Positions 1 to 7,311 of a stretch of 64,000 bases of DNA are shown piece by piece. How positions within the stretch are numbered: the first letter of the stretch is position 1; every line of letters starts with the position of its first letter. Both the position numbers and the translations under genes were made by a program. Under the pieces are notes generated by a model. The model made no database searches. It was not told where the DNA came from and saw only the letters and a program-made list of their open reading frames with translations. The stretch is from Paractinoplanes pyxinae (GTDB lineage: Bacteria > Actinomycetota > Actinomycetes > Mycobacteriales > Micromonosporaceae). The stretch spans positions 1-64,000 of the forward strand of contig NZ_JAPNTZ010000007.1 in the NCBI RefSeq assembly GCF_026626335.1. Reading direction: 5' to 3'.

Positions 1-320
1 ATCGTCGCGAGCAGGCATCGTCGCGAGCAGGCATCGTCGCGAGCAGGCATCGTCGCGAGCAGGCGCCTTCGTGAGCCCGCCCCCTTCGCGAGCCAGCGCC
101 TTTGTGAGCTGGCTCCTTCGGGAACCGGCGCTTTCGGGAACCGGCGCTTTCGGGAACCGGCGCTTTCGGGAACCGGCCTGAGAGCGGGCCGACCCCGTCG
201 CGAGTCGGCGCCTTCGGGAGTCGGCGCCTTCGGGAGTCGGCGCCTTCGGGAGCCGGCCCCCGCGCCGCGAGCCGGTCCCCGCGCCGCGAGTCGGCCCCCG
301 CGCCGCGAGCCGGCCCCGCC
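1..320. repeat. 16-bp tandem repeat array, cut by the window edge
   Basis: Four perfect copies of ATCGTCGCGAGCAGGC fill bases 1–64. Degenerate 16-base units follow, such as GCTTTCGGGAACCGGC (three copies, 130–177) and GCCTTCGGGAGTCGGC (from 210), then slightly longer CCCCGCGCCGCGAGCCGG units to about 320. Local runs are homogenised: neighbouring units are identical while distant ones differ, as expected from slippage or unequal exchange. Sixteen is not a multiple of three and no frame across it looks coding. The array probably extends left of the window. Function unknown. Confidence 0.85.
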
Positions 321-787
321 TTGAACCGGCGCCGCCGTGAACAGGGTCCAGCGCGAGCCGGCCACATTGCGGACCGGCCCTTCGCGGACCGGTCCTATCG
401 CGAGAAGGACTTAGCTGATCATGCGTTCTCATCGTGCAGGCACCTCCGCGGCAGCCGGTCCGGCGAACCGGCCGCCGTTAACGGAGGCCGCCCCGGCACG
501 ACCCGGCCAGCGGGCCGAGTCGTCTTCCGCCGTGAGCACCGACCGGACGGTGTCCCGCGGTTCCGCGAGCTTCGGCCCGGGCCGCCCCGCAATGGCTTAC
601 CGCCACATCAACCTGCACCACTGGTGAACCCCGCTTGACCTGGCTTCGGCTTGAGGCAGCCGCAGCCTGATGGGGTGCCGCGGGCGGAACGGTTTCACGT
701 GGCGCGGCCACGGTCCGGCTCCACGAGGCCGGGCCCCTGGACGCGCCCTTCGCCCGCCGCGACAGGCATCCTGGGGGAACCACCGAC
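321..787. other. Intergenic region without a recognisable gene
   Basis: The first part continues the decay of the repeat array (CGGACCGGYCC-like pieces to about 410). Open frames here have no convincing start signal and give low-complexity Arg/Pro/Gly peptides typical of high-GC noise. The only functional signal is the purine-rich ribosome-binding sequence just before 788. Confidence 0.5.
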
Positions 788-1357
788 ATGACGAACCTTG
801 AGCAACCGCCCGACCGCCCGGCTGACGGCGCCGACAGCCCGAATGCCAGGCCGACCGAAACCGCTGCGCCCGCTCACGCTGCCGCGCCCTCTCGCGCTGC
901 CACACCTACTAGCGCCGCAGCGCCCCATCCCTCCGCGGCACCTTCCCAGGCCGCAGCACCCAACAGCGCCGCAGCGCATTCCCACGCCGCGGCGCCTACT
1001 TACGCCGATGCGCCTTCTCGCGGTGCTGCGCCGTCTCATTGGGGCGAACCGGCTCGGGCGACGGCGCTATTGAGTCACTTGAATGATCGACCGAGCTGGA
1101 TCTGCGCCACGTGCGGCGATCCGTGGCCGTGCGCCACTGTGCAGGATCGGTTGCTGGCGGAGTTCCGGGCTTTTCCGTCTGTGTTGACCGTCTATCTGAG
1201 TGCTCAGATGTATGACGCCATCGGGGACCTGATCTCGAATGGGCAGATGGCGCCGAACAACCTCTTCGAGCGGTTCGTGGCGTGGGCTCGGAAGGCGACC
1301 GTCGTGCCGAAGGACGCCGAAGAGGACGACCTTGTGTCGGCTTTTCGCGAGCAGTGA
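788..1357 (+). CDS. Hypothetical protein with Ala/Pro/Ser-rich repeat N-terminus and a conserved C-terminal domain
   Basis: 189 residues. Residues 1–85 are a low-complexity region in which AAPS/AAPT-like segments repeat, probably a disordered linker. Residues about 95–189 form a globular part starting WICATCGDPWPC, with a CxxC…C arrangement that resembles small conserved actinobacterial proteins whose function I do not know, followed by helical-looking sequence. A GGGGGA ribosome-binding site lies 9 nt before the ATG. No signal peptide or membrane segment is visible. The cysteines could bind zinc, but that is inference. A terminator-like hairpin follows at 1384. Confidence 0.75.
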   Translation: MTNLEQPPDRPADGADSPNARPTETAAPAHAAAPSRAATPTSAAAPHPSAAPSQAAAPNSAAAHSHAAAPTYADAPSRGAAPSHWGEPARATALLSHLNDRPSWICATCGDPWPCATVQDRLLAEFRAFPSVLTVYLSAQMYDAIGDLISNGQMAPNNLFERFVAWARKATVVPKDAEEDDLVSAFREQ

Positions 1358-1383
1358 CGCGAGCAGTGACCGGGCCCTGTGGT

Positions 1384-1410
1384 GCTCCCGCGGGCGAGGC
1401 TCGCGGGAGC
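1384..1410 (+). terminator. Hairpin after the Ala-rich protein gene
   Basis: GCTCCCGCG and its exact complement CGCGGGAGC (9 bp) are separated by 9 nt, starting 26 nt after the stop codon. There is no U-tract, which is common for actinobacterial terminators. Termination is inferred from position and stem strength. Confidence 0.55.
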
Positions 1411-1581
1411 GGAAGAACGGGCGACGGCTCGGCCGTTCGCGGAGTGCCCTGGGGCACCTCGTGGTGCGGCTTTGCCGCCGCCCGTCCTGCCGCCCGATCA
1501 AGTCTCAGCCTTCTCAGTGCGGCGACATCATCATACCTACATGGCTTCGTACGGACAATCCGATGGAGCATCGTGATCACG

Positions 1582-1587
1582 TAGACT
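1582..1587 (+). promoter_or_regulatory. −10 hexamer TAGACT of a probable leaderless promoter
   Basis: TAGACT lies 7 nt before the GntR start codon. Transcription would begin at or beside the A of the ATG. No Shine-Dalgarno sequence is present. Confidence 0.5.
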
Positions 1588-1594
1588 GGCTGGC

Positions 1595-1999
1595 ATGATC
1601 GATCCTTCCGCCGACCGCGCGGTCTTTCGCCAGCTGGCCGATCTGCTGCGCAATCAGATCGAGTCGGGCGAGCTGGGGCCGGGCGAGCCGCTGCCCAGCG
1701 AGCTGCGCCTGGCGCAGGAGTACGGGATCAGCCGCACCACCGTCCGCCAGGCGATCGGCCAGCTGCGCACCGAGGGGCTGGTGACCGTCGACCGGCCGCG
1801 CGGCACCTTCGTCCGGGTGCCCGAGCCGATCGAGGTCATCGCGCTGGCCCGCGGCGACAAGGCGGGCGCCCGCATGCCCACCGACGCCGAGCGCCGCAAA
1901 TACCGCCTCGGCGAGGGCGTGCCCGTCCTGGTCGTGACGGCCACCGACGGCACCGAGACCGTCCACCCAGCCGACCGCGTGCAACTCACCCGCCCGTAG
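1595..1999 (+). CDS. Short GntR-family transcriptional regulator
   Basis: 134 residues. Residues about 8–75 are a GntR winged helix-turn-helix, with the diagnostic run around LPSELRLAQEYGISRTTVRQ and the wing GLVTVDRPRGTFVR. The C-terminal part (about 78–134) is far shorter than a HutC/UTRA ligand-binding domain and ends with YRLGEGVPVLVV…HPADRVQL. This resembles short actinobacterial GntR proteins rather than a broken gene, since the frame is clean. It would bind DNA as a dimer; the ligand and targets are unknown. It is flanked by repeat tracts and has no co-directional partner, so it may control itself. Confidence 0.85.
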   Translation: MIDPSADRAVFRQLADLLRNQIESGELGPGEPLPSELRLAQEYGISRTTVRQAIGQLRTEGLVTVDRPRGTFVRVPEPIEVIALARGDKAGARMPTDAERRKYRLGEGVPVLVVTATDGTETVHPADRVQLTRP

Positions 2000-2418
2000 A
2001 ACCGGCGCCGCGGCTTGCGAGGCCGCGCCACTGCCTGCCGGGCCGGCTACTTGTGAGGCCGCGCCGCCGATTGCGAGTCCGCCCGTAAGCCGCGCACTCT
2101 TGTCGGTCTGAGCCGCCCGTAGAACCGGCGCCACACCTTGTGAGGCCGGGCCACTGCTTGCGAGGCCGCCCGTAAGCCAGCCGTCTCTACGCGCGAAGCC
2201 GACGCCTTCTACGCGCAACGCTGCCCCCAAGCCCAGCTTCCCTGCGCGCGGAGCTCGCAAAGCCGACCCCTACGCGCAACGCCGCCCGCGGGCCCGACTT
2301 CCCCACCCCCGAAGCCCGCAAAGCCGACACCCCCTACGCGCGACGCCGCCCGCGAGCGCGACTCGCCTACGCGAAGCCGCTCACAGCACCGGCGCCGGTG
2401 CGCGCGGAGGCGGCTTCG
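1994..2418. repeat. Second degenerate GC-rich repeat tract
   Basis: About 420 bases without a gene. It holds diverged units such as CTTGCGAGGCCGCGCCACTG and CTACGCGCGAAGCCG. A longer direct repeat beginning CCCGTAGAACCGGCGCC occurs near 1994 and again near 2108. The GAACCGGCGCC core also occurs in the left array and near 2913, so the two tracts look related. The stop codon of the GntR gene (TAG at 1997–1999) lies inside the first copy. The reverse strand is open for a long way but encodes only GLA/AAS-type low-complexity peptide. Confidence 0.65.
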
Positions 2419-2883
2419 CTATTTGCGGGTGCGGCGAGTGTGGCCCCGGCCCGTGTGCCACGACTCGATGACCAGGTGGTCGGCCGGGACGCCCACGTAG
2501 GTCAGCGCCACCTCGTGGATGTCGATGCGGAAGAGGCCAGCCCCGTCGCCGTGGGGCCAGTCGGGTGGGTGGGGCAGCTCGACCACCACGCCGGAGAGCT
2601 TGGCGTCGCCTGGGCCGGATTCCGGGTTGTCGGTCGGTGGCTCGATGGTGGGGGCGTGCATGGCGATGCGGGGGTCGCGGCGGATGTCGCGCAGCTTCAT
2701 CGAGTCGGCCATCATGCCGAAGGTGAGTTCGCCGTCCTGGAAGGCGGCCTCGGTCGCGCTGATGCGGGGGGAACCGTCGCGCCGGAGGGTGGCGATCGTC
2801 TTGTTGGTGCCCGCGTCGAAGAGGGCCTTCACACGCTGGGCGAAGGCCGGTGCGTCTTTCTCGATCTCATGCCAGCTAGCCAT
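2419..2883 (-). CDS. Pyridoxamine 5'-phosphate oxidase-like (split-barrel flavin-binding) protein
   Basis: 154 residues with the PNPOx-like split-barrel pattern: TIATLRRDGSPRISATEAAF as the first strands, a MADSMKLRDIRRDPRIAMHA segment typical of the cofactor-contact region, and GLFRIDIHEVALTYVG near the end. Relatives bind FMN, F420 or haem; which one applies cannot be read from the sequence. The basic C-terminal tail ends HTRRTRK. The start is supported by a leaderless-type −10 (TAGGGT) 7 nt upstream and by the lack of any other start. It follows the lipoprotein gene on the same strand with a 42-nt gap. Confidence 0.85.
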   Translation of the reverse strand: MASWHEIEKDAPAFAQRVKALFDAGTNKTIATLRRDGSPRISATEAAFQDGELTFGMMADSMKLRDIRRDPRIAMHAPTIEPPTDNPESGPGDAKLSGVVVELPHPPDWPHGDGAGLFRIDIHEVALTYVGVPADHLVIESWHTGRGHTRRTRK

Positions 2884-2890
2884 GCCGCCG

Positions 2891-2896
2891 ACCCTA
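2891..2896 (-). promoter_or_regulatory. −10 hexamer TAGGGT, probable leaderless promoter
   Basis: TAGGGT sits 7 nt before the ATG of the PNPOx-like gene, which has no Shine-Dalgarno sequence. Confidence 0.4.
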
Positions 2897-2925
2897 GGGC
2901 GGGGGTACGACAGAACCGGCGCCGA

Positions 2926-3438
2926 TCAGAAGAGGGTGTAGCGCGACGCGGCGAGCGTGAAGCCGTGGCCGGTGTTCTCGTCCTTGCATGTGAGGCCCAG
3001 GCTCTCACTGTCGCAGCGGACCGTACCGGCGCGTAGGGCCTGCCCGTAGTCGAGGGTCGTCTCGGACGTACCCACCAGGGTGTCCCCCGCGCAGGTGAAA
3101 GTCACCTTGCCGCCGGTGACCACGAGGCCGTTGCCCCAGTCGAGTTCGCAGTCGGCGGGCTTGGCCGGCGGCTTCCACGACTTGCGGACTATGTCGCATC
3201 GCACGTCGGACGGCGTCAGCGCGCACGCGATGTTCTGCGACGGCGTACGGAACATCGCCTCGTCGACCACCGAGGCCTCGACCGGGGCGGGCGCCGGCCC
3301 GCCGAAGCCGACGTTCGCCGAGGGCAGCGCCGACGAGTTCGTGGTCGGGCCGTCGTCGTCCGGGGAGCCGGACAGGGAACAGCCGGCGAGCGCGCCCAGC
3401 AGGGCCAGCGGGAGAAGGCCGCGGATCATCGGTGCCAT
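2926..3438 (-). CDS. Secreted lipoprotein (DUF6636-like)
   Basis: 170 residues. The N-terminus is a lipoprotein signal peptide: MIRGLLPLALLGALAGC, with lipobox LAGC giving a lipidated Cys near residue 20. A Ser/Asp/Pro-rich linker follows, then a domain with SQNIACALTPSDVRCDI and further paired cysteines (about residues 71, 80, 97, 116, 141, 150), probably disulphide-bonded outside the cell. This pattern resembles the DUF6636 family; function unknown. A TAGACT −10 lies 9 nt before the first ATG, so the longer start is preferred over the internal Met at residue 4. Confidence 0.8.
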   Translation of the reverse strand: MAPMIRGLLPLALLGALAGCSLSGSPDDDGPTTNSSALPSANVGFGGPAPAPVEASVVDEAMFRTPSQNIACALTPSDVRCDIVRKSWKPPAKPADCELDWGNGLVVTGGKVTFTCAGDTLVGTSETTLDYGQALRAGTVRCDSESLGLTCKDENTGHGFTLAASRYTLF

Positions 3439-3447
3439 GGTGAGGGC

Positions 3448-3453
3448 AGTCTA
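3448..3453 (-). promoter_or_regulatory. −10 hexamer TAGACT, probable leaderless promoter
   Basis: The same hexamer as before the GntR gene, 9 nt upstream of the lipoprotein ATG, with no Shine-Dalgarno sequence between. Confidence 0.4.
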
Positions 3454-3518
3454 GGAAGCTCGGGCAAGACGCGCGTGGCCGCTTGACGATCACGCCCGGA
3501 ACGAAGACCGTCGACCTG

Positions 3519-4442
3519 ATGGGTACGCGGGACATGCACGAAGGACTGCCGGACGCACTGCGCCAGGCGGTCGACGACTTCGGCCACCACCTGGCCCGGG
3601 TCGACAACCGCTCGGAGCAGACCGTCCGGGCGTACGTCGGCGACGTCGTCTCGTTGCTCGACCACGCCGCCGACTCGGGCCTCACCACGCTCGCCGAGAT
3701 CGACATCGTGCTGCTGCGGGGCTGGCTGGCCGCGCGCATGCGACAGGGCGCAGCCCGGGCCTCGCAGGCGCGCCGGGCCGCCGCCGCCCGGGCCTTCACT
3801 GCGTGGGCCTTCCGGGACGGCCGCCTCGCCACCGATCCGGGCGCGCAGCTGGCCAGCCCGAAGCCGCTGCGCACGCTGCCGACCGTGCTGCGCGCCGATC
3901 AGGCGGCCACGCTGGTCGAGACGGCCGGCCCGGAAGAGACCGAGGGCCTGCGCGACCGGGCCGTGCTGGAGCTGCTGTACGCCACCGGCGTACGGGTGAG
4001 CGAGCTCTGCGGTTTGGACCGCGCCGACCTCGATGAGGGCCGCCGAGTCGTCCGCGTCTTCGGCAAGGGCGCCAAGGAACGCACTGTCCCCTACGGCCTG
4101 CCCGCCCAGCGCGCGCTCGACGACTGGTTGCGCCACGGCCGCCCGGAACTCGCCACCAAGGCCAGCGGCGACGCGCTCTTCCTCGGCATGAAGGGCGGGC
4201 GCCTGCAGCAGACCGTGGTGCGCCGCATCGTCGACGGCGCCGCGCGGGCCGCCGGGCTGCCGCACACCAAGCCGCACGACCTGCGCCACTCGGCCGCCAC
4301 CCACCTGCTCGACGGCGGCGCCGACCTGCGTGCCGTGCAAGACCTGCTGGGTCACGCCTCGCTGTCGAGCACGCAGATCTACACCCATGTGTCCACCGAG
4401 CGGCTCCGGGCGGCCTTCAAACAAGCGCACCCCCGAGCGTGA
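3519..4442 (+). CDS. xerC: Tyrosine recombinase XerC
   Basis: About 307 residues. The N-terminal SAM-like core-binding domain (about 10–105) precedes the catalytic domain. With this start the catalytic set is R159 (ATGVRVSELCG), K183 (FGKGAKERTVP), H253 and R256 (HDLRHSAATHLL), H279 (DLLGHASLSSTQ) and nucleophile Y288 (IYTHV). The complete set indicates an active dif-type chromosome-dimer resolvase; there is no adjacent mobile DNA, and the position near DUF2469 matches chromosomal xerC in actinobacteria. The start is uncertain: TTG 3483 and ATG 3534 are in frame and none has a good ribosome-binding site. Confidence 0.92.
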   Translation: MGTRDMHEGLPDALRQAVDDFGHHLARVDNRSEQTVRAYVGDVVSLLDHAADSGLTTLAEIDIVLLRGWLAARMRQGAARASQARRAAAARAFTAWAFRDGRLATDPGAQLASPKPLRTLPTVLRADQAATLVETAGPEETEGLRDRAVLELLYATGVRVSELCGLDRADLDEGRRVVRVFGKGAKERTVPYGLPAQRALDDWLRHGRPELATKASGDALFLGMKGGRLQQTVVRRIVDGAARAAGLPHTKPHDLRHSAATHLLDGGADLRAVQDLLGHASLSSTQIYTHVSTERLRAAFKQAHPRA

Positions 4443-4447
4443 CCCCG

Positions 4448-4453
4448 TACGAT
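4448..4453 (+). promoter_or_regulatory. −10 hexamer TACGAT, probable leaderless promoter
   Basis: TACGAT lies 7 nt before the GTG of the aminotransferase gene, just after the xerC stop codon. It would give a leaderless mRNA independent of xerC. Confidence 0.4.
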
Positions 4454-4460
4454 CGGTTCT

Positions 4461-5648
4461 GTGAGCGCCCCCCAACCGCCCGTGACCATCCCCGGCGCCC
4501 GCCTTCTGTTCTCGCTCGATCCGGGCGTGTCCTATCTCAACCACGGCTCGTTCGGCGCCGTGCCGATCGGGGTGCAGCGCGCCCAGCAGAGGCTGCGCGA
4601 CGAGATCGAGTCGAACCCGCTGCGCTTCTTCGCCCAGGGCCTGAGCGACCGCATCATCCACACCCGACGCCACATCGCTTCTTTCCTGGGCGCCGACCCT
4701 GAGCTGAGCGCGCTCGTGCCCAACGCGACGACCGCAATCTCGCTGGTGCTCAACTCCGTGCGCCTCGAGCCGGCCGACGAGGTGCTGCTGACCGACCACA
4801 GCTACGGCGCCGTTGCGATGGCGGCCCGCCGCCGCTGCCGCCGGGCCGGCGCGACCGTGCGGACGGTCGCGCTGCCGATGCCCGCCGCCGACGCCGAGCT
4901 GATCAGCCGGGTGCGGGCCGCCCTGCGCCCGGGCCGCACCAAGCTGCTGATCATCGACCAGCTCTCGTCGGCGACGGCGATGACCTTTCCCGTACGCGAG
5001 ATCGTCGCCGCCGCTCACGAGCACGACATTCCGGTGCTGGTCGACGCCGCCCATGTTCCCGGCATGCTGTCCGTCGAGGTGGCCGCGATCCGGGCCGACT
5101 TCTGGGTGGGCAACCTCCACAAGTGGGCCTTCGCCCCGCGCGGCACGGCCCTCATCTCGGTGGCCGCCGAGTGGCGCCGCAAGGTCGAGCCGCTGGTGAC
5201 CTCGTGGGATCACGACCAGGGCTTCCCCCACGCCGTGGAGTCGCAGGGCACTGTCGACTACACGCCCTGGCTGGCCGCCCCGGCCGGGCTGTTCACGCTG
5301 CGCACGCTCGGCTGGGACGAGGTGCGGGCCCACAACACGGCGCTCGCCGCCTACGGCCAGCGGGTGGTGGGCGAGGCGTTGGAGGTGCCGGCCGACGAGC
5401 TGCCGCAGCCGGCCGGGCCCGACGTCTCGATGCGCGTCGTGCCGCTGCCGGCCGGGCTGGCCACCACCACGCCCGAGGCCCACGCGTTGCGTCAGCACAT
5501 CGCCGACAAGCTCGCCGTCGAGACCGCGGTGAACGCCTGGGGCGGCCGCGGGCTGCTGCGGCTGAGCGCCCAGGTCTACAACCGCGCCGACGAGTACGAC
5601 CGGTTCGCCGAGCGCCTGCCTCAGCTGCTGCACGACTACCGCGCCTGA
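4461..5648 (+). CDS. Class V aminotransferase fold enzyme (isopenicillin N epimerase-like)
   Basis: 395 residues. It is a fold-type I PLP enzyme with YLNHGSFGAVP at the N-terminus, PNATTAISLVLNS for the phosphate-binding region, VLVDAAHVPG with the aspartate that pairs with the PLP ring nitrogen (around residue 194), and FWVGNLHKWAFAPRGTA with the probable Schiff-base lysine (about 220). This arrangement matches the isopenicillin N epimerase/CefD-like branch of class V, whose members also include cysteine desulfurase-like lyases. The substrate cannot be told, and no beta-lactam genes are nearby. The gene starts with GTG 19 nt after xerC and its end overlaps the convergent peptidase gene by 13 nt. 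Confidence 0.88.
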   Translation: MSAPQPPVTIPGARLLFSLDPGVSYLNHGSFGAVPIGVQRAQQRLRDEIESNPLRFFAQGLSDRIIHTRRHIASFLGADPELSALVPNATTAISLVLNSVRLEPADEVLLTDHSYGAVAMAARRRCRRAGATVRTVALPMPAADAELISRVRAALRPGRTKLLIIDQLSSATAMTFPVREIVAAAHEHDIPVLVDAAHVPGMLSVEVAAIRADFWVGNLHKWAFAPRGTALISVAAEWRRKVEPLVTSWDHDQGFPHAVESQGTVDYTPWLAAPAGLFTLRTLGWDEVRAHNTALAAYGQRVVGEALEVPADELPQPAGPDVSMRVVPLPAGLATTTPEAHALRQHIADKLAVETAVNAWGGRGLLRLSAQVYNRADEYDRFAERLPQLLHDYRA

Positions 5649-6082
5649 TCGAGCGGGAGCAGCCGCACCCGGCCCAGGCCGAGCAGGGCCAGCGGGTCGA
5701 GATAGAGCGGGCCGCGCCGCAGACCCCAGTGCAGGCAGGCCGCCTGCGCGCAACCGCGATGGCCCGCCTCGAGGCGCCCGATCGGGTCGCCCTGGCCGAC
5801 GAGCGCCCCGAGCTTGACCGAGGCGGTGACCGGCTCGTACGTGGTTCGCAGCCCACCGGCGTGGCCGACGCTGACGACACCGCGACCGGCCACCGTGCCG
5901 GCGAACAGGACGATGCCCGCCCCGGCCGACCGAATGACCGCCGACGGCGGCGCCGCGATGTCGACGCCACGGTGCCCGGCCAGCCACGGCTGAGCGGGCG
6001 GGTCGAAGGGCCGGACGACGGCGGGCGGCGCGACCGGCCACCCGAAGGACGAGACAACCAGCAGGATCAGCAGACGAAGCAT
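5636..6082 (-). CDS. Secreted M23 (LytM-type) peptidase
   Basis: 148 residues from ATG 6082. A hydrophobic signal sequence (MLRLLILLVVSSFGWPVA) precedes a compact M23 domain with the first zinc-ligand motif GHRGVDIAAP (HxxxD) and the G-rich strands that follow. The usual second motif HxH appears as CLHWGLRRG, with Cys replacing the first His. Related actinobacterial proteins seem to share this substitution, so activity is uncertain. It would act on peptidoglycan cross-links outside the membrane. In many actinobacteria an M23 gene of this kind lies between the dprA/xerC region and rpsB. Confidence 0.82.
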   Translation of the reverse strand: MLRLLILLVVSSFGWPVAPPAVVRPFDPPAQPWLAGHRGVDIAAPPSAVIRSAGAGIVLFAGTVAGRGVVSVGHAGGLRTTYEPVTASVKLGALVGQGDPIGRLEAGHRGCAQAACLHWGLRRGPLYLDPLALLGLGRVRLLPLDQAR

Positions 6083-6122
6083 GCCGACCAACCTGCCGGA
6101 CCAGACCCGCGAAAAACGGGCC

Positions 6123-6131
6123 TGTGGATAA
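6123..6131. promoter_or_regulatory. DnaA-box-like nonamer
   Basis: TGTGGATAA is the complement of the perfect DnaA box TTATCCACA. It lies alone in the short gap between DUF2469 and the M23 gene, so it may be chance or a titration site. Confidence 0.3.
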
Positions 6132-6139
6132 CTACGGCA

Positions 6140-6463
6140 CTAGCCGCCGAAGCCCGGCTCGTCGGGCAGGGAGATGTCCGGCTTCTCGAGCTCTTCCACG
6201 TTGACGTCCTTGAACGTCATGACGCGGACATTCTTCACAAACCGGGCCGGACGGTACATGTCCCAGACCCAGGCGTCGTGCATCTCGACCTCGAAATACA
6301 CCTCGCCGTCGGAGTTGCGCACGTGCAGGTCGACCTGGTTGGCCAGGTAGAACCGGCGCTCCGTCTCCACCACGTAGGAGAACTGGCGGACGATGTCGCG
6401 GTACTCCCGGTAGAGCTGCAGCTCCATCTCGGTCTCGTACTTCTCGAGATCCTCTGCGCTCAT
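6140..6463 (-). CDS. DUF2469 family protein
   Basis: 107 residues, acidic, starting MSAEDLEKYETEMELQLYRE and ending in the DISLPDEPGFGG tail typical of the family. DUF2469 proteins are short, near-universal in actinobacteria, and almost always directly downstream of rnhB. Function unknown. The start ATG overlaps the rnhB stop in an ATGA tetranucleotide (6460–6463), indicating coupled translation. Typical family length. Confidence 0.93.
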   Translation of the reverse strand: MSAEDLEKYETEMELQLYREYRDIVRQFSYVVETERRFYLANQVDLHVRNSDGEVYFEVEMHDAWVWDMYRPARFVKNVRVMTFKDVNVEELEKPDISLPDEPGFGG

Positions 6464-7311
6464 CGCTTCTCGCCCTCCATGGCCTCATCTTCCCCCACCG
6501 ACGGCGACGGCTGAGGCTGCTCGCCCGACGCCACGCCGACGGTACTCCGAGGGGTCTGCGGAAGCACCAAGGACGCGGTGGCGGATGCATCAAACAGTAC
6601 TGGTTGAACCGTCTCGGGCGACACGCGCTGCACCGGCCGGCGTGCCCGGGGCGGACGGTTTCCCCGGCCCGAGGCGGCGGCGACGTTGACGTACGAGAAA
6701 CGGTGTTCGGCACACGGCCCGTGCTGCTTCAACGCGGCGCTGTGCTCCTCGGTGATGTAACCCTTGTGCACCGCGAAACCGTACGCCGGGAACTGGTCGT
6801 CCATCTCGACCATGATGCGGTCCCGGGTGACCTTGGCCAGCACACTGGCCGCGGCCACGCACGCGGCCACCCGGTCGCCCTTCCAAACCGCGAGCCCGGG
6901 CACGCCCAGCCCGTCGACCGGGAAACCGTCGGTCAGGACGTACTCGGGCGAGGCGGTCAGCGAGGCCAGCGCGCGGCGCATCGCGGCCAGGTTGCAGACG
7001 TGCAGCCCGCGCGCGTCGACCTCGGTGGCCGGGACGATCACCACCGACCAGGCCAGGGCCCGGGCGACCACCTGGTCGTAGACGCGCTCGCGGGCGGCCG
7101 GGGTCAGCAGCTTGGAGTCGGCCAGCTCGTCGATCTCGCCGCGCTTGCCCTCGGGCAGCATGGCGGCCGCGGCCACGAGCGGCCCGGCGCAGGCGCCCCG
7201 GCCGGCCTCGTCGGCGCCGGCCACGTTACGGAAGCCGCGGCGCTGCAGGGCGCGCTCGAGGGCGTAGAGGCCGCCCTCACGACGGACCACGGTGCGGGGT
7301 GGGGCCAGCAT
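6460..7311 (-). CDS. rnhB: Ribonuclease HII
   Basis: 283 residues. It cuts the RNA strand of RNA–DNA hybrids and starts removal of misincorporated ribonucleotides. Seen: the catalytic GADEAGRGACAGPLVAAA motif (Asp and Glu, about residues 30–31), TDGFPVDGL with the third acidic residue region, and the conserved KGDRVAACVAAASVLAKVTRD segment. The core ends near residue 220. A tail of about 60 residues rich in Arg/Pro, then Ser/Glu, has no obvious fold. The start overlaps the NUDIX stop as TGATG (7309–7313), which fixes it; a frame extending further upstream lies inside the NUDIX gene. Confidence 0.95.
   Translation of the reverse strand: MLAPPRTVVRREGGLYALERALQRRGFRNVAGADEAGRGACAGPLVAAAAMLPEGKRGEIDELADSKLLTPAARERVYDQVVARALAWSVVIVPATEVDARGLHVCNLAAMRRALASLTASPEYVLTDGFPVDGLGVPGLAVWKGDRVAACVAAASVLAKVTRDRIMVEMDDQFPAYGFAVHKGYITEEHSAALKQHGPCAEHRFSYVNVAAASGRGNRPPRARRPVQRVSPETVQPVLFDASATASLVLPQTPRSTVGVASGEQPQPSPSVGEDEAMEGEKR

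Noticed and set aside
1..180. Possible CRISPR array
   Set aside because: The repeats are 16 bp and directly adjacent with no unique spacers, and no cas genes are present.
321..787. Small genes in the 321–787 gap on either strand
   Set aside because: The frames overlap each other, lack ribosome-binding sites and encode low-complexity Arg/Pro/Gly peptides.
3519..4442. Phage or integron integrase
   Set aside because: The protein has XerC size and motifs, lies in housekeeping context, and no attachment sites or phage genes are nearby.
3426..6041. A very long open frame (871 codons) on the minus strand
   Set aside because: It lies opposite xerC and the aminotransferase, both with clear motifs, and its product is Arg/Gly/Pro-rich noise typical of the complementary strand of high-GC genes.
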